64,000 nt of DNA from Pseudomonas sp. HAR-UPW-AIA-41 (GCF_002304225.1 NZ_NSLB01000006.1:124001-188000), one strand, 5' to 3'; positions 30,149 through 39,116 are shown, counted from the first letter of the stretch. Notes: a model not told the origin generated them from the sequence alone. Program-made: numbers and translations.

Positions 30149-30921
30149 CCGGCATACAGGCGCATATTCCCGGCCTGACGCAGCATCTCCGAGGGCTTCA
30201 TGCCGATGATGCTGCGAAAGGTATGGGAAAGATGCGCCGAATCGGTGAACCCGGCCTCGATCGCGGCATCAGTCAGTGACAGGCCACGCGCTACCCCGCA
30301 GGTGGTCACAAACAAGCGGTGCCACTGCCGGTAGCGGCGCATGGAGATTCCCAGCGTCTCGCGAAACAGCTGTGTCAGGCGCGGTACTGACAACCCCGCC
30401 TGTTCTGCCAGGTACTCGGCGCTGAGGTTGCTGCTGACATCTGCCTTGATCAGCGCCACGGTACGCACGATTCGCGGATCGATGCGATATTCAACAGGCA
30501 GGGGCTCCTGACCAATCAGTTGCTCAAGAAACGCTGCCACTTGCTCCGGTGTTGCCCGCGCCTGGCGCAACTCTTGTAGCTGCGCAAGCAATTGCTCCTC
30601 CTCGGCGTAGTCGACCAGCAGTGGCGACCCGCTCAGACGAAAGCGGCCTCGCAGACGCTGAAAATCCTCACCAAACGGATCCAGATAGCACACGGCAACC
30701 AGTTCCGATCCTTCGTGCATCTCCACATCGATCCCGGCTGGCAAAAGAACCGACTTCGCACTCAAGCGCTGCCCCGCACAGGAAAAATGCAACGGCCCGG
30801 CAAGGCTAACCAGCAGGGTGGCTGCCGCCTGGGACATGCTCAACTGCACATTCAGGCGCCCAAGAAAGAAGGTACGCCGATCCCATAGATAGATCAGCGA
30901 CGGCGCAGATTCGTCATGCAT
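30142..30921 (-). CDS. AraC-family transcriptional regulator
   Basis: 259 residues. N-terminal cupin-like sensing region (to about 140) and two C-terminal helix-turn-helix motifs: LSAEYLAEQAGLSVPRLTQLFRETLG (first) and LSLTDAAIEAGFTDSAHLSHTFRSIIGMKPS (second, the conserved AraC signature). The inducer is unknown. It is divergent from lipA with a 208-base gap, so it may control the lipase operon; that is inference from position. Confidence 0.88.
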   Translation of the reverse strand: MHDESAPSLIYLWDRRTFFLGRLNVQLSMSQAAATLLVSLAGPLHFSCAGQRLSAKSVLLPAGIDVEMHEGSELVAVCYLDPFGEDFQRLRGRFRLSGSPLLVDYAEEEQLLAQLQELRQARATPEQVAAFLEQLIGQEPLPVEYRIDPRIVRTVALIKADVSSNLSAEYLAEQAGLSVPRLTQLFRETLGISMRRYRQWHRLFVTTCGVARGLSLTDAAIEAGFTDSAHLSHTFRSIIGMKPSEMLRQAGNMRLYAGQ

Positions 30922-31129
30922 GGTGGACTCGCTGACCCTGTTGTTGTCGTGATGTGGTCAATCGTGCGAGTGCTTTTTACCTCGACTGCGAACAAACACC
31001 AAGTGATGCAGTAGCGTTTTTGCCTTCATCCGTTCTTACAAGTCAGCAGCTACGGCGACGTGCTCAGATAACGCCCGCTCCGCTCAGGCAGTACGGAGTC
31101 CACAACAAAAACAATACAGGACGCACAAC

Positions 31130-32068
31130 GTGAAAAAACTGCTCAGCCTATCCCTGGCCACACTCGGCCTGTCCATTGCCTGTGCCAGCCACGCCGGTAC
31201 CAGCGCTCAGACCAAACATCCTATCGTGCTGGTACCTGGTATCTTCGCTTTCGATACGATCGCCGGGGTCGACTACTGGTACAAGATTCCAGCCGCCCTG
31301 CAGAGTGAAGGCGCCAGAGTTTATGTACCAAAGATCAATGCCTTCGACAGCTCGGCCAAACGTGGCGAAGCACTGATTGCTCAGCTCGAGAGCATCCGTG
31401 CGGCCTCTGGCGGCAGCATCCAGAAGTTCAATCTGATCGGTCACAGCCAGGGTGGCATCACCGCACGCTATGTGATGAACACGCGCCCGGACATGGTGGC
31501 ATCGGTCACCACGCTAAATACCCCACACAAAGGATCACCACTAGCTGATGTCGCGACCGGTATTGCTCCCTCTGGAACCCTACAGGGCGTAGCCTTCGAT
31601 GTTTTTGCCAACGCGGTGGGCGACCTGGTGAACCTACTGTCAAACAACAAGAAGAGCCAATCGGATATCCGTGCCATGCTCGCTGAGTTCAATAAAACCG
31701 GCGCTGCTGCCAACAATCAAAAGTTTCCAACAGGTATCCCGACTACCTCCTGTGGTGAAGGCCCGGAAACCGCGACTATTGCAGGTAACAGCGTGCGCAT
31801 GTACTCCATGAGCGGCACCTGGAAGTTTACAAATGCGCTGGATGCCTCCGACCCTCTGTTCAAAATCACCTCATTGGCAATCAGTGAATCTAACGATGGC
31901 GTGACCGGACGATGCTCCAGCCATTTCGGCAAGGTGCTGAAAGACAACTATGTAATGAACCATCTGGACGTTAATAACCACGTGCTTGGCTTGGTATCTC
32001 TGTTCGAGATCAATCCGAAAACGCTGCTCCAGAATCAGGCTAATCGCCTGAAGAATCTCGGACTGTAA
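31130..32068 (+). CDS. lipA: Secreted triacylglycerol lipase (family I)
   Basis: 312 residues with a signal peptide (to about A22). Alpha/beta-hydrolase with catalytic Ser106 in GHSQGG, Asp256 in SNDG and His278 in NHLD; Cys208 and Cys262 correspond to the disulfide of Pseudomonas lipases. The C-terminal NHLDVNNHVLGL ... QANRLKNLGL block is characteristic. The oxyanion region reads VPGIF rather than the common HGM/HGL. GTG start with AGGA eight bases before. It is folded by LipH, encoded next, and exported by type II secretion in relatives. Confidence 0.92.
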   Translation: MKKLLSLSLATLGLSIACASHAGTSAQTKHPIVLVPGIFAFDTIAGVDYWYKIPAALQSEGARVYVPKINAFDSSAKRGEALIAQLESIRAASGGSIQKFNLIGHSQGGITARYVMNTRPDMVASVTTLNTPHKGSPLADVATGIAPSGTLQGVAFDVFANAVGDLVNLLSNNKKSQSDIRAMLAEFNKTGAAANNQKFPTGIPTTSCGEGPETATIAGNSVRMYSMSGTWKFTNALDASDPLFKITSLAISESNDGVTGRCSSHFGKVLKDNYVMNHLDVNNHVLGLVSLFEINPKTLLQNQANRLKNLGL

Positions 32069-32075
32069 GTCGTAG

Positions 32076-32107
32076 GCGGGTATGCAGAATCCCTGCATGC
32101 CCGCTTT
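32076..32107 (+). terminator. Hairpin between lipA and lipH (possible attenuator)
   Basis: The 12-base arms GCGGGTATGCAG and CTGCATGCCCGC (one G-U pair) with a 5-base loop are followed by TTT. It could reduce readthrough from lipA into lipH or protect the 3' end of lipA mRNA; the U tract is short, so readthrough is expected. Confidence 0.5.
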
Positions 32108-32119
32108 CAGGAGCTATCG

Positions 32120-33145
32120 ATGTCAAAGAAATTTTTCCTGAATAGCTGGGCTATTGGCTTTAGCGCACTCGGTATTACTGCCGTCCTCTTCTTTGGTGAG
32201 TTAAACCCTCCCTCTGTTGAAACTCAGGGTAAACCCGCCACTCTGGTCCCGAAGGACCCGCGTAGTCAGCAGGCCACCACGTACAATCAGCAACTTCAAC
32301 AAACGCCTGCTGCGCAGTTAGACGATCCTGGCCCTCTTCCCCCTTCTTTGCTTGGCAGTCATCACGGCGTGCTGTTGCGCCAGAATGATCAGGGGGGGCT
32401 GGTGATTGAGCTCGCTCAAATCAAACTCTTCGAGTTCTATCTGGCGGGTTTGGAAGAGGAAGGCGTCGACAAGGTTCTGTTACGTATTCATCGAGAGCTG
32501 GCCCAACAGCTGCGTGGTGCTGCACTAACGCAAGCGCGAGACCTTCTGCGCCGTTATGTGGACTACCGCCTAGCGCTGCAGATACTGCCACGCCACGACC
32601 ACAACCTTGACCCTGGCACGCTTCGTCAACGCTACGAAGCGCTCAGTGGAATTCGCCAGCAGTTCTTCTCCGCCGAGGAATACCAGGCTTTTTTCGGCCG
32701 CGATAACGCCCAGGACGAATACATGTTGCAGCGTCTGGCTCTCGTCCAGCAGCAGGGTTTGAGCAACCTTCAGCGACAACAGGCGCTGAATGAACTGGAG
32801 ACACAACTACCCGAAGATATCCGCCGGATACGCAGCGAAAGCACGCGTCATGGCGACCTCTATGAAGCTACACAAGCCATGCAGGCCGCCGGCGCCAGCC
32901 CCGAAGAAATTCGGTTGCTACGAGAGCAGACACTGGGCAGCGAGGCCGCGCAGCGGCTGGCTGAACTGGATAAGCAACAGGCCGAGTGGCAACAACGCCT
33001 TAGCGATTACGCAAGCGAGCGAGATCGCCTGCGCGCTCTAGGCCTCAGCGAGACCGACTTTCAGAACGCACTGAGCGAACTGCTGGCCAGTCGTTTCGAC
33101 GAACTGGAGCGCATTCGCGTAAACGCTCTGGATGCCGAGCTGTAA
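32120..33145 (+). CDS. lipH: Lipase-specific foldase
   Basis: 341 residues: an N-terminal inner-membrane anchor (about 10-26), a Pro/Gln-rich linker (about 30-75), then the helical lipase-foldase domain ending near residue 341. It acts as a steric chaperone for LipA in the periplasm. The classical RxxFDY(F/C)L(S/T)A motif is replaced by IKLFEFYLAG around residue 104. GGAG lies six bases before the ATG. It follows lipA by 51 bases, the standard lipA-lipH arrangement. Confidence 0.9.
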   Translation: MSKKFFLNSWAIGFSALGITAVLFFGELNPPSVETQGKPATLVPKDPRSQQATTYNQQLQQTPAAQLDDPGPLPPSLLGSHHGVLLRQNDQGGLVIELAQIKLFEFYLAGLEEEGVDKVLLRIHRELAQQLRGAALTQARDLLRRYVDYRLALQILPRHDHNLDPGTLRQRYEALSGIRQQFFSAEEYQAFFGRDNAQDEYMLQRLALVQQQGLSNLQRQQALNELETQLPEDIRRIRSESTRHGDLYEATQAMQAAGASPEEIRLLREQTLGSEAAQRLAELDKQQAEWQQRLSDYASERDRLRALGLSETDFQNALSELLASRFDELERIRVNALDAEL

Positions 33146-33182
33146 CCTGGCTTGTGACTATGCTGTGGGGAGCGAGGTGCCT

Positions 33183-33401
33183 ATGAGCGACGAGCAAAAC
33201 GAAAAACCCCTAGGCTTTATTCAAATGCTGCAGAGCGTGTTGGCTGCTGCCTTCGGTGTTCAGTCGGGCAAGAACCGTCAGCGCGACTTCAGCCGCGGTA
33301 AGCCGCTGCACTTCGTGGCGATCGGACTGCTGGCCACCGCGCTGTTCGTGCTGTTGCTGTATGGCACGGTTCAGCTGGTGATTTACTTCGCCACAGCCTG
33401 A
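33183..33401 (+). CDS. DUF2970 family small membrane protein
   Basis: 72 residues: a polar N-terminus (MSDEQNEKPLGFIQMLQSVLAAAFGVQSG) and one C-terminal membrane segment (about 46-70). This matches the DUF2970 pattern; function unknown. Start ATG 33183 has GAGG five bases upstream. It lies 37 bases after lipH and may be cotranscribed. Its end overlaps the convergent binding-protein gene by 19 bases. Confidence 0.8.
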   Translation: MSDEQNEKPLGFIQMLQSVLAAAFGVQSGKNRQRDFSRGKPLHFVAIGLLATALFVLLLYGTVQLVIYFATA

Positions 33402-34471
33402 CTCAACAGTGGTTTCAGCGAGAAGGCATAGTCACGCATGCCCGGTTGCTGCCTGGCGGTAAAGCGGCGGAAGTTAAGGCCGTAGTCTTCCCGGCGCAGC
33501 ACATGCTGCAGGCGTGCCGACTGAGTGGCATCCAGCTCCATGAACAGGGGAACAGTGCGATCCTTGCCGCCGCGCTGGGCAAAATCCAGCCCCGCTGCAT
33601 GATCACTGATCAGCACCAGAGCCCAGCCGCCAAGGGTGAAATGCCCGGCCACCAGCGCACTGACACGCCCGGTCTGACGTGCCTGGAGCACCTCATCGGA
33701 ATTGTTCAGCGCCGAGTACAACAACCTTGGCTTCTGCTCGCCAGGCAATTGTGCGGCGGAAGCCATGACACCAAAGGCCATTTCATCATTGGCCGACCAG
33801 ATCAGATGTACATCCGGATAACGACGAAGCAGCAGGTCAGCCTGCTCGGCGGCGCGCTGCCGGTTCCAGTCGGCATAAACCAGTTGGCGCAACTGAACCT
33901 GGGGATGCTCGCTGAGCGCCCGCTGCAATCCCCGCTCGCGCAACTGCGCCGCGGGGGTGTTCTTGACCCCGGAAAAAGCCAGCATCTGCACAGGTTGCTG
34001 ACTGCCGGCCTGTCGAATCAGGGCGCGGGCCATCAAGTAACCGGCCTCCTCTTCGTTGGCCACCATGCTGCCAATCCAGTTGGGATACTTTTCCCGCGTG
34101 CCGCCCATGACTTTCTGCTGGTCAGCCGTCAGCGTGCTGTTGACCGAGAACAGCTTGACCCCGGAACCAGCTGACAGGCGGAGGATTTCCGGGCCGGTGT
34201 AATACTCGTTAACGAACAGCAGATAGTCCGGACGCTTCGCGCCCTGCAGAACCTGACGCGCAATACTGATCAGACGCTGCGGGTCGCGCTCGGCGTAAAC
34301 GATCTGCAGATCTAGCCCCAGATCGCCGGCCGCGGCCTGCATGAAGCGGGCGTAGCCACGCCAGAAGGGTTCATCGGTACGCCCGGGATTGATAAACACC
34401 ACTTGAGTGGCCTGTGCCATGGGCACCGACAGGGCCAGCCACAGCAGCAAGCCATGAATAAATGCACGCAT
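33383..34471 (-). CDS. Periplasmic substrate-binding protein (sugar-binding-protein-like)
   Basis: 362 residues with a signal peptide (to about A21, SVPMAQA). The fold pattern is that of type 1 periplasmic binding proteins: VVFINPGRTDEPFWRGYARFMQAAAGDLGL at the start and HLIWSANDEMAFGVM in the second lobe. The ligand is unknown. No ABC permease or ATPase is adjacent, so it may serve as a sensor partner or an orphan binding protein. Confidence 0.8.
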   Translation of the reverse strand: MRAFIHGLLLWLALSVPMAQATQVVFINPGRTDEPFWRGYARFMQAAAGDLGLDLQIVYAERDPQRLISIARQVLQGAKRPDYLLFVNEYYTGPEILRLSAGSGVKLFSVNSTLTADQQKVMGGTREKYPNWIGSMVANEEEAGYLMARALIRQAGSQQPVQMLAFSGVKNTPAAQLRERGLQRALSEHPQVQLRQLVYADWNRQRAAEQADLLLRRYPDVHLIWSANDEMAFGVMASAAQLPGEQKPRLLYSALNNSDEVLQARQTGRVSALVAGHFTLGGWALVLISDHAAGLDFAQRGGKDRTVPLFMELDATQSARLQHVLRREDYGLNFRRFTARQQPGMRDYAFSLKPLLSQAVAK

Positions 34472-34538
34472 CGGGAAACCTCAGCATCACGGCAGCCGCG
34501 CATCATACAGCTAGCTGCCGTTCTATGCCGGCCCTCTG

Positions 34539-34652
34539 CTACTGCTGGCTGACCCAGAACACCGCGAAGGCCACAACCAGCACAATCAGGCAGAAAATCG
34601 CTTTGGCATCAGCCAGGCTATCAGCCTGGGAATCATTGGACGGTTCGTTCAT
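34539..34652 (-). CDS. Very small single-pass membrane protein
   Basis: A 37-residue ORF from ATG 34652 to TAG 34541-34539. It has a polar acidic N-terminus (MNEPSNDSQADSLADAKAI) followed by one strong membrane segment (FCLIVLVVAFAVFWVSQQ). The hydrophilic-to-hydrophobic layout is that of a genuine small membrane protein rather than chance. The ribosome binding site is weak. It lies between the binding-protein gene (same strand) and divergent cysI. Function unknown; I infer it is real from composition only. Confidence 0.5.
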   Translation of the reverse strand: MNEPSNDSQADSLADAKAIFCLIVLVVAFAVFWVSQQ

Positions 34653-34892
34653 GGCACACCCATATAGTTGTTGTAGGCAGAGGACCACGTTGGCAGTAAA
34701 GATCAGGCTGGCCACGGCAGCAAGCCAGTCAGGTTATGCTCGACTGCATGCTTAGAACTGAATGCTCTGTGTATATGCTCAAACTTCACTTTTGCGCATA
34801 AACCATTGCTGGTATCGTGCTTCGCCTCCATTTTTGGAGTGCGCTGCCGTGAGCGCAACAAAGCTGTAAGCAGCCTGAGAACAGGACATTTC

Positions 34893-36551
34893 ATGTACGT
34901 ATACGACGAGTACGATCAACGCATCGTCGAGGACCGCGTCAAGCAGTTCCGCGACCAGACCCGCCGCTATCTGGCCGGCGAACTCTCCGGTGAGGAGTTC
35001 CGCCCGCTGCGCCTGCAGAATGGCCTGTATATCCAGCGCTATGCGCCGATGCTGCGCGTGGCGGTGCCCTATGGCCTGATGTCCTCCGCCCAGGTGCGGA
35101 TGATGGCCAAGATCGCTCGTGACTACGACAAGGGCTATGCCCATATCAGCACCCGCCAGAACGTGCAGTTCAACTGGCCGGAGCTGGAGGATGTACCGGA
35201 CATTCTGGCCGAGCTGGCGACCGTGCAGATGCACGCGATCCAGACCAGCGGCAACTGCATCCGCAACACCACCACCGACCAGTTCGCCGGTGTGGCACGC
35301 GATGAAATCATCGACCCGCGCCCCTGGTGCGAGATCATCCGTCAGTGGTCGACCTTCCACCCGGAATTCTCCCACCTGCCGCGCAAGTTCAAGATTGCGG
35401 TCAACGGGGCGGCCAGCGATCGTGCGGCCATCGAGGTGCACGATATTGGCCTGGAAGCAGTGAAGAACGAGGCCGGCGAGCTGGGCTTCCGCGTTGCCGT
35501 AGGTGGTGGTCTGGGCCGTACGCCGATCGTGGGCAGCTACATCAACGAATTCCTGCCCTGGCAGCACCTGATTTCCTACCTCGACGCCATTCTGCGCGTT
35601 TACAACCGCTATGGCCGTCGTGACAACAAGTACAAGGCGCGCATCAAGATTCTGGTCAAGGCACTGACTCCCGAAGTCTTTGCCGAGAAGGTCAATGCCG
35701 AGTGGGCCCACCTCAAGGATGGCCCCACCACCCTCAGCGCCGAAGAAGTGCACCGCGTTGCCGACCATTTCGTCGATCCGGACTACCGCGAGCTGGTGGA
35801 CCTGGATGCCGACCTGGCAAAGCTGGATGCCGAGCACCCGGGCTTTGCCCGCTGGCGCCAGCGCAACACCGTGGCCCACAAGCGCCCTGGCTATGTCGCC
35901 GTGACCCTGTCGCTGAAGCCCACCGGTGTGGCGCCGGGCGATGTCACCGACAAGCAGCTTGATGCCATCGCCGACCTGGCCGATCGCTACAGCTTCGGCG
36001 AGGTACGCAACAGCCATCACCAGAACATCATCCTCGCCGACGTCGAGCAGCAGCAGCTGTTCACCCTCTGGGGCGAGCTGCGTGAGCTGGGCTTTGCCAC
36101 CCCGAACGTGGGCCTGCTGACCGACATCATCTGCTGCCCGGGTGGTGATTTCTGCTCGCTGGCCAACGCCAAGTCGATCCCGGTGGCAGAAGCCATTCAG
36201 CGTCGCTTCGATGACCTGGACTACCTGTTCGACATCGGCGACCTGGACCTCAACATCTCCGGCTGCATGAACGCCTGTGGCCATCACCACGTCGGCCACA
36301 TCGGCATCCTCGGCGTGGACAAGAAGGGTCAGGAGTTCTATCAGGTCTCCCTCGGCGGCAGCGCCGGCCGTGACGCCAGCCTTGCACAGATCCTCGGCCC
36401 CTCCTTTGCCCAGGACGAGATGCCGGACGTGATCGAAAAGATCATCAAGGTCTATGTCGAGCAGCGTACCGACGAAGAAAGTTTCCTCGACACCTTCCGC
36501 CGCGTCGGCGTCGATCCGTTCAAGGAGCGTGTCTATGCAGCGAATCATTAA
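34893..36551 (+). CDS. cysI: Sulfite reductase hemoprotein beta-subunit
   Basis: 552 residues. Two ferredoxin-like/siroheme repeats; the 4Fe-4S/siroheme cysteines are in CCPGGDFCSLANAKS (near 412-426) and SGCMNACGHHHVGHIG (near 453-468). It reduces sulfite to sulfide for cysteine synthesis; a nitrite/sulfite reductase label is also used for this family. The ATG at 34893 (MYVYDEYDQRIV) with AGGA upstream is chosen over a longer frame. It overlaps the DUF934 gene by 17 bases. Confidence 0.94.
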   Translation: MYVYDEYDQRIVEDRVKQFRDQTRRYLAGELSGEEFRPLRLQNGLYIQRYAPMLRVAVPYGLMSSAQVRMMAKIARDYDKGYAHISTRQNVQFNWPELEDVPDILAELATVQMHAIQTSGNCIRNTTTDQFAGVARDEIIDPRPWCEIIRQWSTFHPEFSHLPRKFKIAVNGAASDRAAIEVHDIGLEAVKNEAGELGFRVAVGGGLGRTPIVGSYINEFLPWQHLISYLDAILRVYNRYGRRDNKYKARIKILVKALTPEVFAEKVNAEWAHLKDGPTTLSAEEVHRVADHFVDPDYRELVDLDADLAKLDAEHPGFARWRQRNTVAHKRPGYVAVTLSLKPTGVAPGDVTDKQLDAIADLADRYSFGEVRNSHHQNIILADVEQQQLFTLWGELRELGFATPNVGLLTDIICCPGGDFCSLANAKSIPVAEAIQRRFDDLDYLFDIGDLDLNISGCMNACGHHHVGHIGILGVDKKGQEFYQVSLGGSAGRDASLAQILGPSFAQDEMPDVIEKIIKVYVEQRTDEESFLDTFRRVGVDPFKERVYAANH

Positions 36552-37032
36552 GAACGGTCAGATCATTGACGAAAGCTGGCACCTGCTGCCCAAGGACGCC
36601 ACCCTCGACAGCCTGAGCAACTGCGACGACTACATCGTGCCGCTGGCCCTGTGGGTCGAGCACAGCACGGCGCTCAAGGCCCGCGACGGCGGCCTGGGCG
36701 TCTGGCTGGAAGCCGGCGAGGAAATCGAGGAAATCGCTGACGACCTGGATAACTTCCAGGTCATCGCTCTGAATTTCCCGGCCTTCACTGATGGCCGCCA
36801 TTCATCCACCGCCTACCTGCTGCGCACCCGTTATGGCTACAAGGGTGAGGTGCGCGCCATTGGCGACATCCTGCGTGACCAGCTGTTCGCCCTCAAACGC
36901 TGTGGTTTCGATGCGTTCGCCCTGCGTGCCGACAAGGACCCGGTTGATGCTCTGAAAGCCTTCGAGGACTTCTCCGAGGTCTACCAGGCTTCTGCTGACG
37001 AGCCGCTGCCGCTGTTCCGGCGCCGCGCCTGA
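36535..37032 (+). CDS. DUF934 family protein, sulfite-reduction partner
   Basis: 165 residues. It starts inside the end of cysI with AAGGAG seven bases upstream, so it is translationally coupled. The central part (VWLEAGEEIEEIADDLDNFQVIALNFPAFTDGRHSSTAYLLRTRYGYKGEVRAIGD) is the DUF934 signature. The family is almost always next to cysI and is thought to assist assimilatory sulfite reduction, but its biochemistry is not established. It ends before a strong terminator. Confidence 0.88.
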   Translation: MQRIIKNGQIIDESWHLLPKDATLDSLSNCDDYIVPLALWVEHSTALKARDGGLGVWLEAGEEIEEIADDLDNFQVIALNFPAFTDGRHSSTAYLLRTRYGYKGEVRAIGDILRDQLFALKRCGFDAFALRADKDPVDALKAFEDFSEVYQASADEPLPLFRRRA

Positions 37033-37048
37033 CTTTGCCGCAGTCAGC

Positions 37049-37076
37049 AAAAAGCCCCGAAATTCGGGGCTTTTTT
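37049..37076. terminator. Bidirectional terminator between DUF934 gene and acuI-like gene
   Basis: AAAAAGCCCCGA, AAT loop, TCGGGGCTTTTTT. A/T tracts on both sides allow it to end the cysI operon on the plus strand and the reductase gene on the minus strand. Confidence 0.88.
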
Positions 37077-37093
37077 GTGCTGCACTGACGAAC

Positions 37094-38083
37094 TTAGTCG
37101 ATACGCACCAGCACGCGGCCACTCACCTGGCCCGCCAGGATGCGCGAAATAGCAGACGGCAGTTGCTCCAGCCCGATCTCCTCCACCAACGGAGTCAGAT
37201 CAAGCTTCCACTGCAGGGAAAGCTTGTCCCACATGGAGGCCTTGACCACCAGCGGCAGCTCCACCGAATCCACGCCCAGCAGATTGACCCCGCGCAGAAT
37301 GAACGGCAGCACGCTCGCCTTGAAGCCGGTTCCGGCCGTCAGCCCGCAACAGGCCACACTGGCACCATAACGCAGCGACTTGACCACATTGAACAGGATT
37401 TCGCCGCCGACGGTATCTACCGCCCCGCCCCACTGCTCCTTGAGCAGAGGCTTCTCGCTGCCCTCCTGCAACTGCTCGCGGGCAATCACCTCGCGCGCCC
37501 CCAACGACTTGAGCCACTCCGCCGCATCGGCCTTGCCACTGCAGGCCACCACGTCGTAGCCACGACTGGCCAGCAGGGCCACGGCAATACTGCCCACGCC
37601 ACCTGTGGCGCCGGTCACCAGTACAGGCCCGGCCGATGGCGTCAGGCCAGCCTGCTCGAGTTTTTCAACACACAGCGCAGCCGTCAGTCCAGCCGTGCCC
37701 AGCGCCATCGACTCGCGCAGACTGAGCCCCTTGGGGCGCTTGAGCAGCCACGCCGCCGGCACACGCACGTACTGGGCATAACCACCCGAGGTGTTCATGC
37801 CCAGGTCGTAGCCGGTCACGATGACCTCATCACCGGCGACGAATTCGCTGACCGCCGACTGCTCGACGACACCCGCCACATCGATGCCCGGCGTATGCGG
37901 ATAGCGACGGGTCACGCCCTTGTTGCCCGTGGCAGACAGCGCATCCTTGTAATTGAGGGAGGAATAGCGCACACGGATCAACACTTCGCCTGCCGGCAGA
38001 CTGTCGAAATCGCGCTCACAGAGACTCTGCTGGTAACCGCCCTGCCCGTCCTCGCTGATCACCAGCGCCTTGAATCCACTCAT
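37094..38083 (-). CDS. Acrylyl-CoA reductase-like MDR oxidoreductase (AcuI/YhdH)
   Basis: 329 residues. MDR superfamily without catalytic zinc ligands: N-terminal GroES-like domain (SSLNYKDALSATGNKGVTRRYPHTPGIDVAGVV) and an NADPH Rossmann domain with VTGATGGVGSIAVALL (about 151-166). Close family members reduce acrylyl-CoA to propionyl-CoA with NADPH or act as quinone reductases. The start ATG 38083 has GAGG upstream. It follows sohB by ten bases and is probably cotranscribed. Confidence 0.88.
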   Translation of the reverse strand: MSGFKALVISEDGQGGYQQSLCERDFDSLPAGEVLIRVRYSSLNYKDALSATGNKGVTRRYPHTPGIDVAGVVEQSAVSEFVAGDEVIVTGYDLGMNTSGGYAQYVRVPAAWLLKRPKGLSLRESMALGTAGLTAALCVEKLEQAGLTPSAGPVLVTGATGGVGSIAVALLASRGYDVVACSGKADAAEWLKSLGAREVIAREQLQEGSEKPLLKEQWGGAVDTVGGEILFNVVKSLRYGASVACCGLTAGTGFKASVLPFILRGVNLLGVDSVELPLVVKASMWDKLSLQWKLDLTPLVEEIGLEQLPSAISRILAGQVSGRVLVRID

Positions 38084-38093
38084 GGCCGAGACC

Positions 38094-39116
38094 TCACTGC
38101 CAGAAACGTTGCTGCAGTAAGCGCTCCCACCAGCCGAGCAACACCCGGTCGATGGCCACACTGGCCGCCAGGCCAATGCGCTCCTGCAAGGATTTACGAT
38201 TAATGAAGCGTAGCTGGAACAGCTCGGCTTCGTTGGCCCGCCGGGCCAGATACTCGTCACTGGTCTGCAGCGCATCGACCAGCTCGTGCTCCAGCGCCGA
38301 GAGGCCGAGCCAGACCTCACCCGTGGCGACCTTGTCGATATCGAGCTGCGGGCGGTAGCGGCTGACAAAGCCCTTGAACAGCTGGTGAGTCAGCTCCAGG
38401 TCTTCCTGGAACTTTTCCCGGCCTTTCTCGGTATTTTCGCCAAATACCGTCAGCGTGCGCTTGAACTCACCGGCCGTTAGCACTTCAACATCGATATCGT
38501 GCTTCTTCAACAGCCGGTGAACATTGGGCAGTTGGGCCACAACGCCGATCGAGCCGAGCACAGCAAAGGGTGCTGCGAGCACCCGGTTGGCAACGCAGGC
38601 CATCATGTAGCCGCCACTGGCCGCCACCTTGTCGACGCACACGGTCAGCGGCACGCCTGCATCGCGCAAACGCGCCAGCTGCGACGACGCCAGACCATAG
38701 GCATGGACCATGCCGCCGCCACTTTCCAAGCGCACCACCACTTCATCGGCCGGCTGGGCCATGCTCAGCACGGCGGTGACTTCATGGCGCAGCTGCTCGG
38801 TGGCCGATGCCTTGATGTCACCATCAAAATCCAAGACAAACACCCGCGGCTTCTCGACCGGCTTTTTCTGCTCGGCCTTGTGCGCCTTGGCTTCTGCCTT
38901 GCGCTGACGCTTGAGCTGATCCTTGTGCAGCACGCTGTCTTCCAGATGCTCACGCAGCTCGCGGTAAAACTCATTGAGCTTGCGCACACTCAGGTGCCCG
39001 CTGCTGCGCTGCCCCTTCTGGCGCAACACCGCTATCACCAGCAGGACCACCACGATGGCCACCACAACGGTCACCGTGCGGGCAAGAAAGCCGGCATATT
39101 CCGCAAGAAACTCCAC
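38094..39116 (-). CDS. sohB: Inner-membrane serine protease SohB (S49 family)
   Basis: 340 residues. One N-terminal membrane helix (about 13-31), a charged Lys-rich linker (about 62-90), then the S49 protease core with nucleophile Ser167 in KVAASGGYMMA and a candidate general-base Lys219 in AGEFKRTLT. It is a putative periplasmic signal-peptide-peptidase-like protease. I prefer the GTG at 39116 (MEFLAEYAG) because AGGAGG lies six bases before it; the ATG at 39122 would abut the same AGGAGG with no spacer. Confidence 0.9.
   Translation of the reverse strand: MEFLAEYAGFLARTVTVVVAIVVVLLVIAVLRQKGQRSSGHLSVRKLNEFYRELREHLEDSVLHKDQLKRQRKAEAKAHKAEQKKPVEKPRVFVLDFDGDIKASATEQLRHEVTAVLSMAQPADEVVVRLESGGGMVHAYGLASSQLARLRDAGVPLTVCVDKVAASGGYMMACVANRVLAAPFAVLGSIGVVAQLPNVHRLLKKHDIDVEVLTAGEFKRTLTVFGENTEKGREKFQEDLELTHQLFKGFVSRYRPQLDIDKVATGEVWLGLSALEHELVDALQTSDEYLARRANEAELFQLRFINRKSLQERIGLAASVAIDRVLLGWWERLLQQRFWQ

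Noticed and set aside
34779..36548. 589-codon open frame on the minus strand opposite cysI
   Set aside because: cysI on the plus strand has full family motifs; the antisense frame has no recognisable domain and arises from GC-rich codon bias.
37094..38368. Extended N-terminus of the AcuI-like reductase (424 codons)
   Set aside because: The extra residues are Ser/Arg-rich shadow of sohB; the family start is MSGFKALVIS at 38083.
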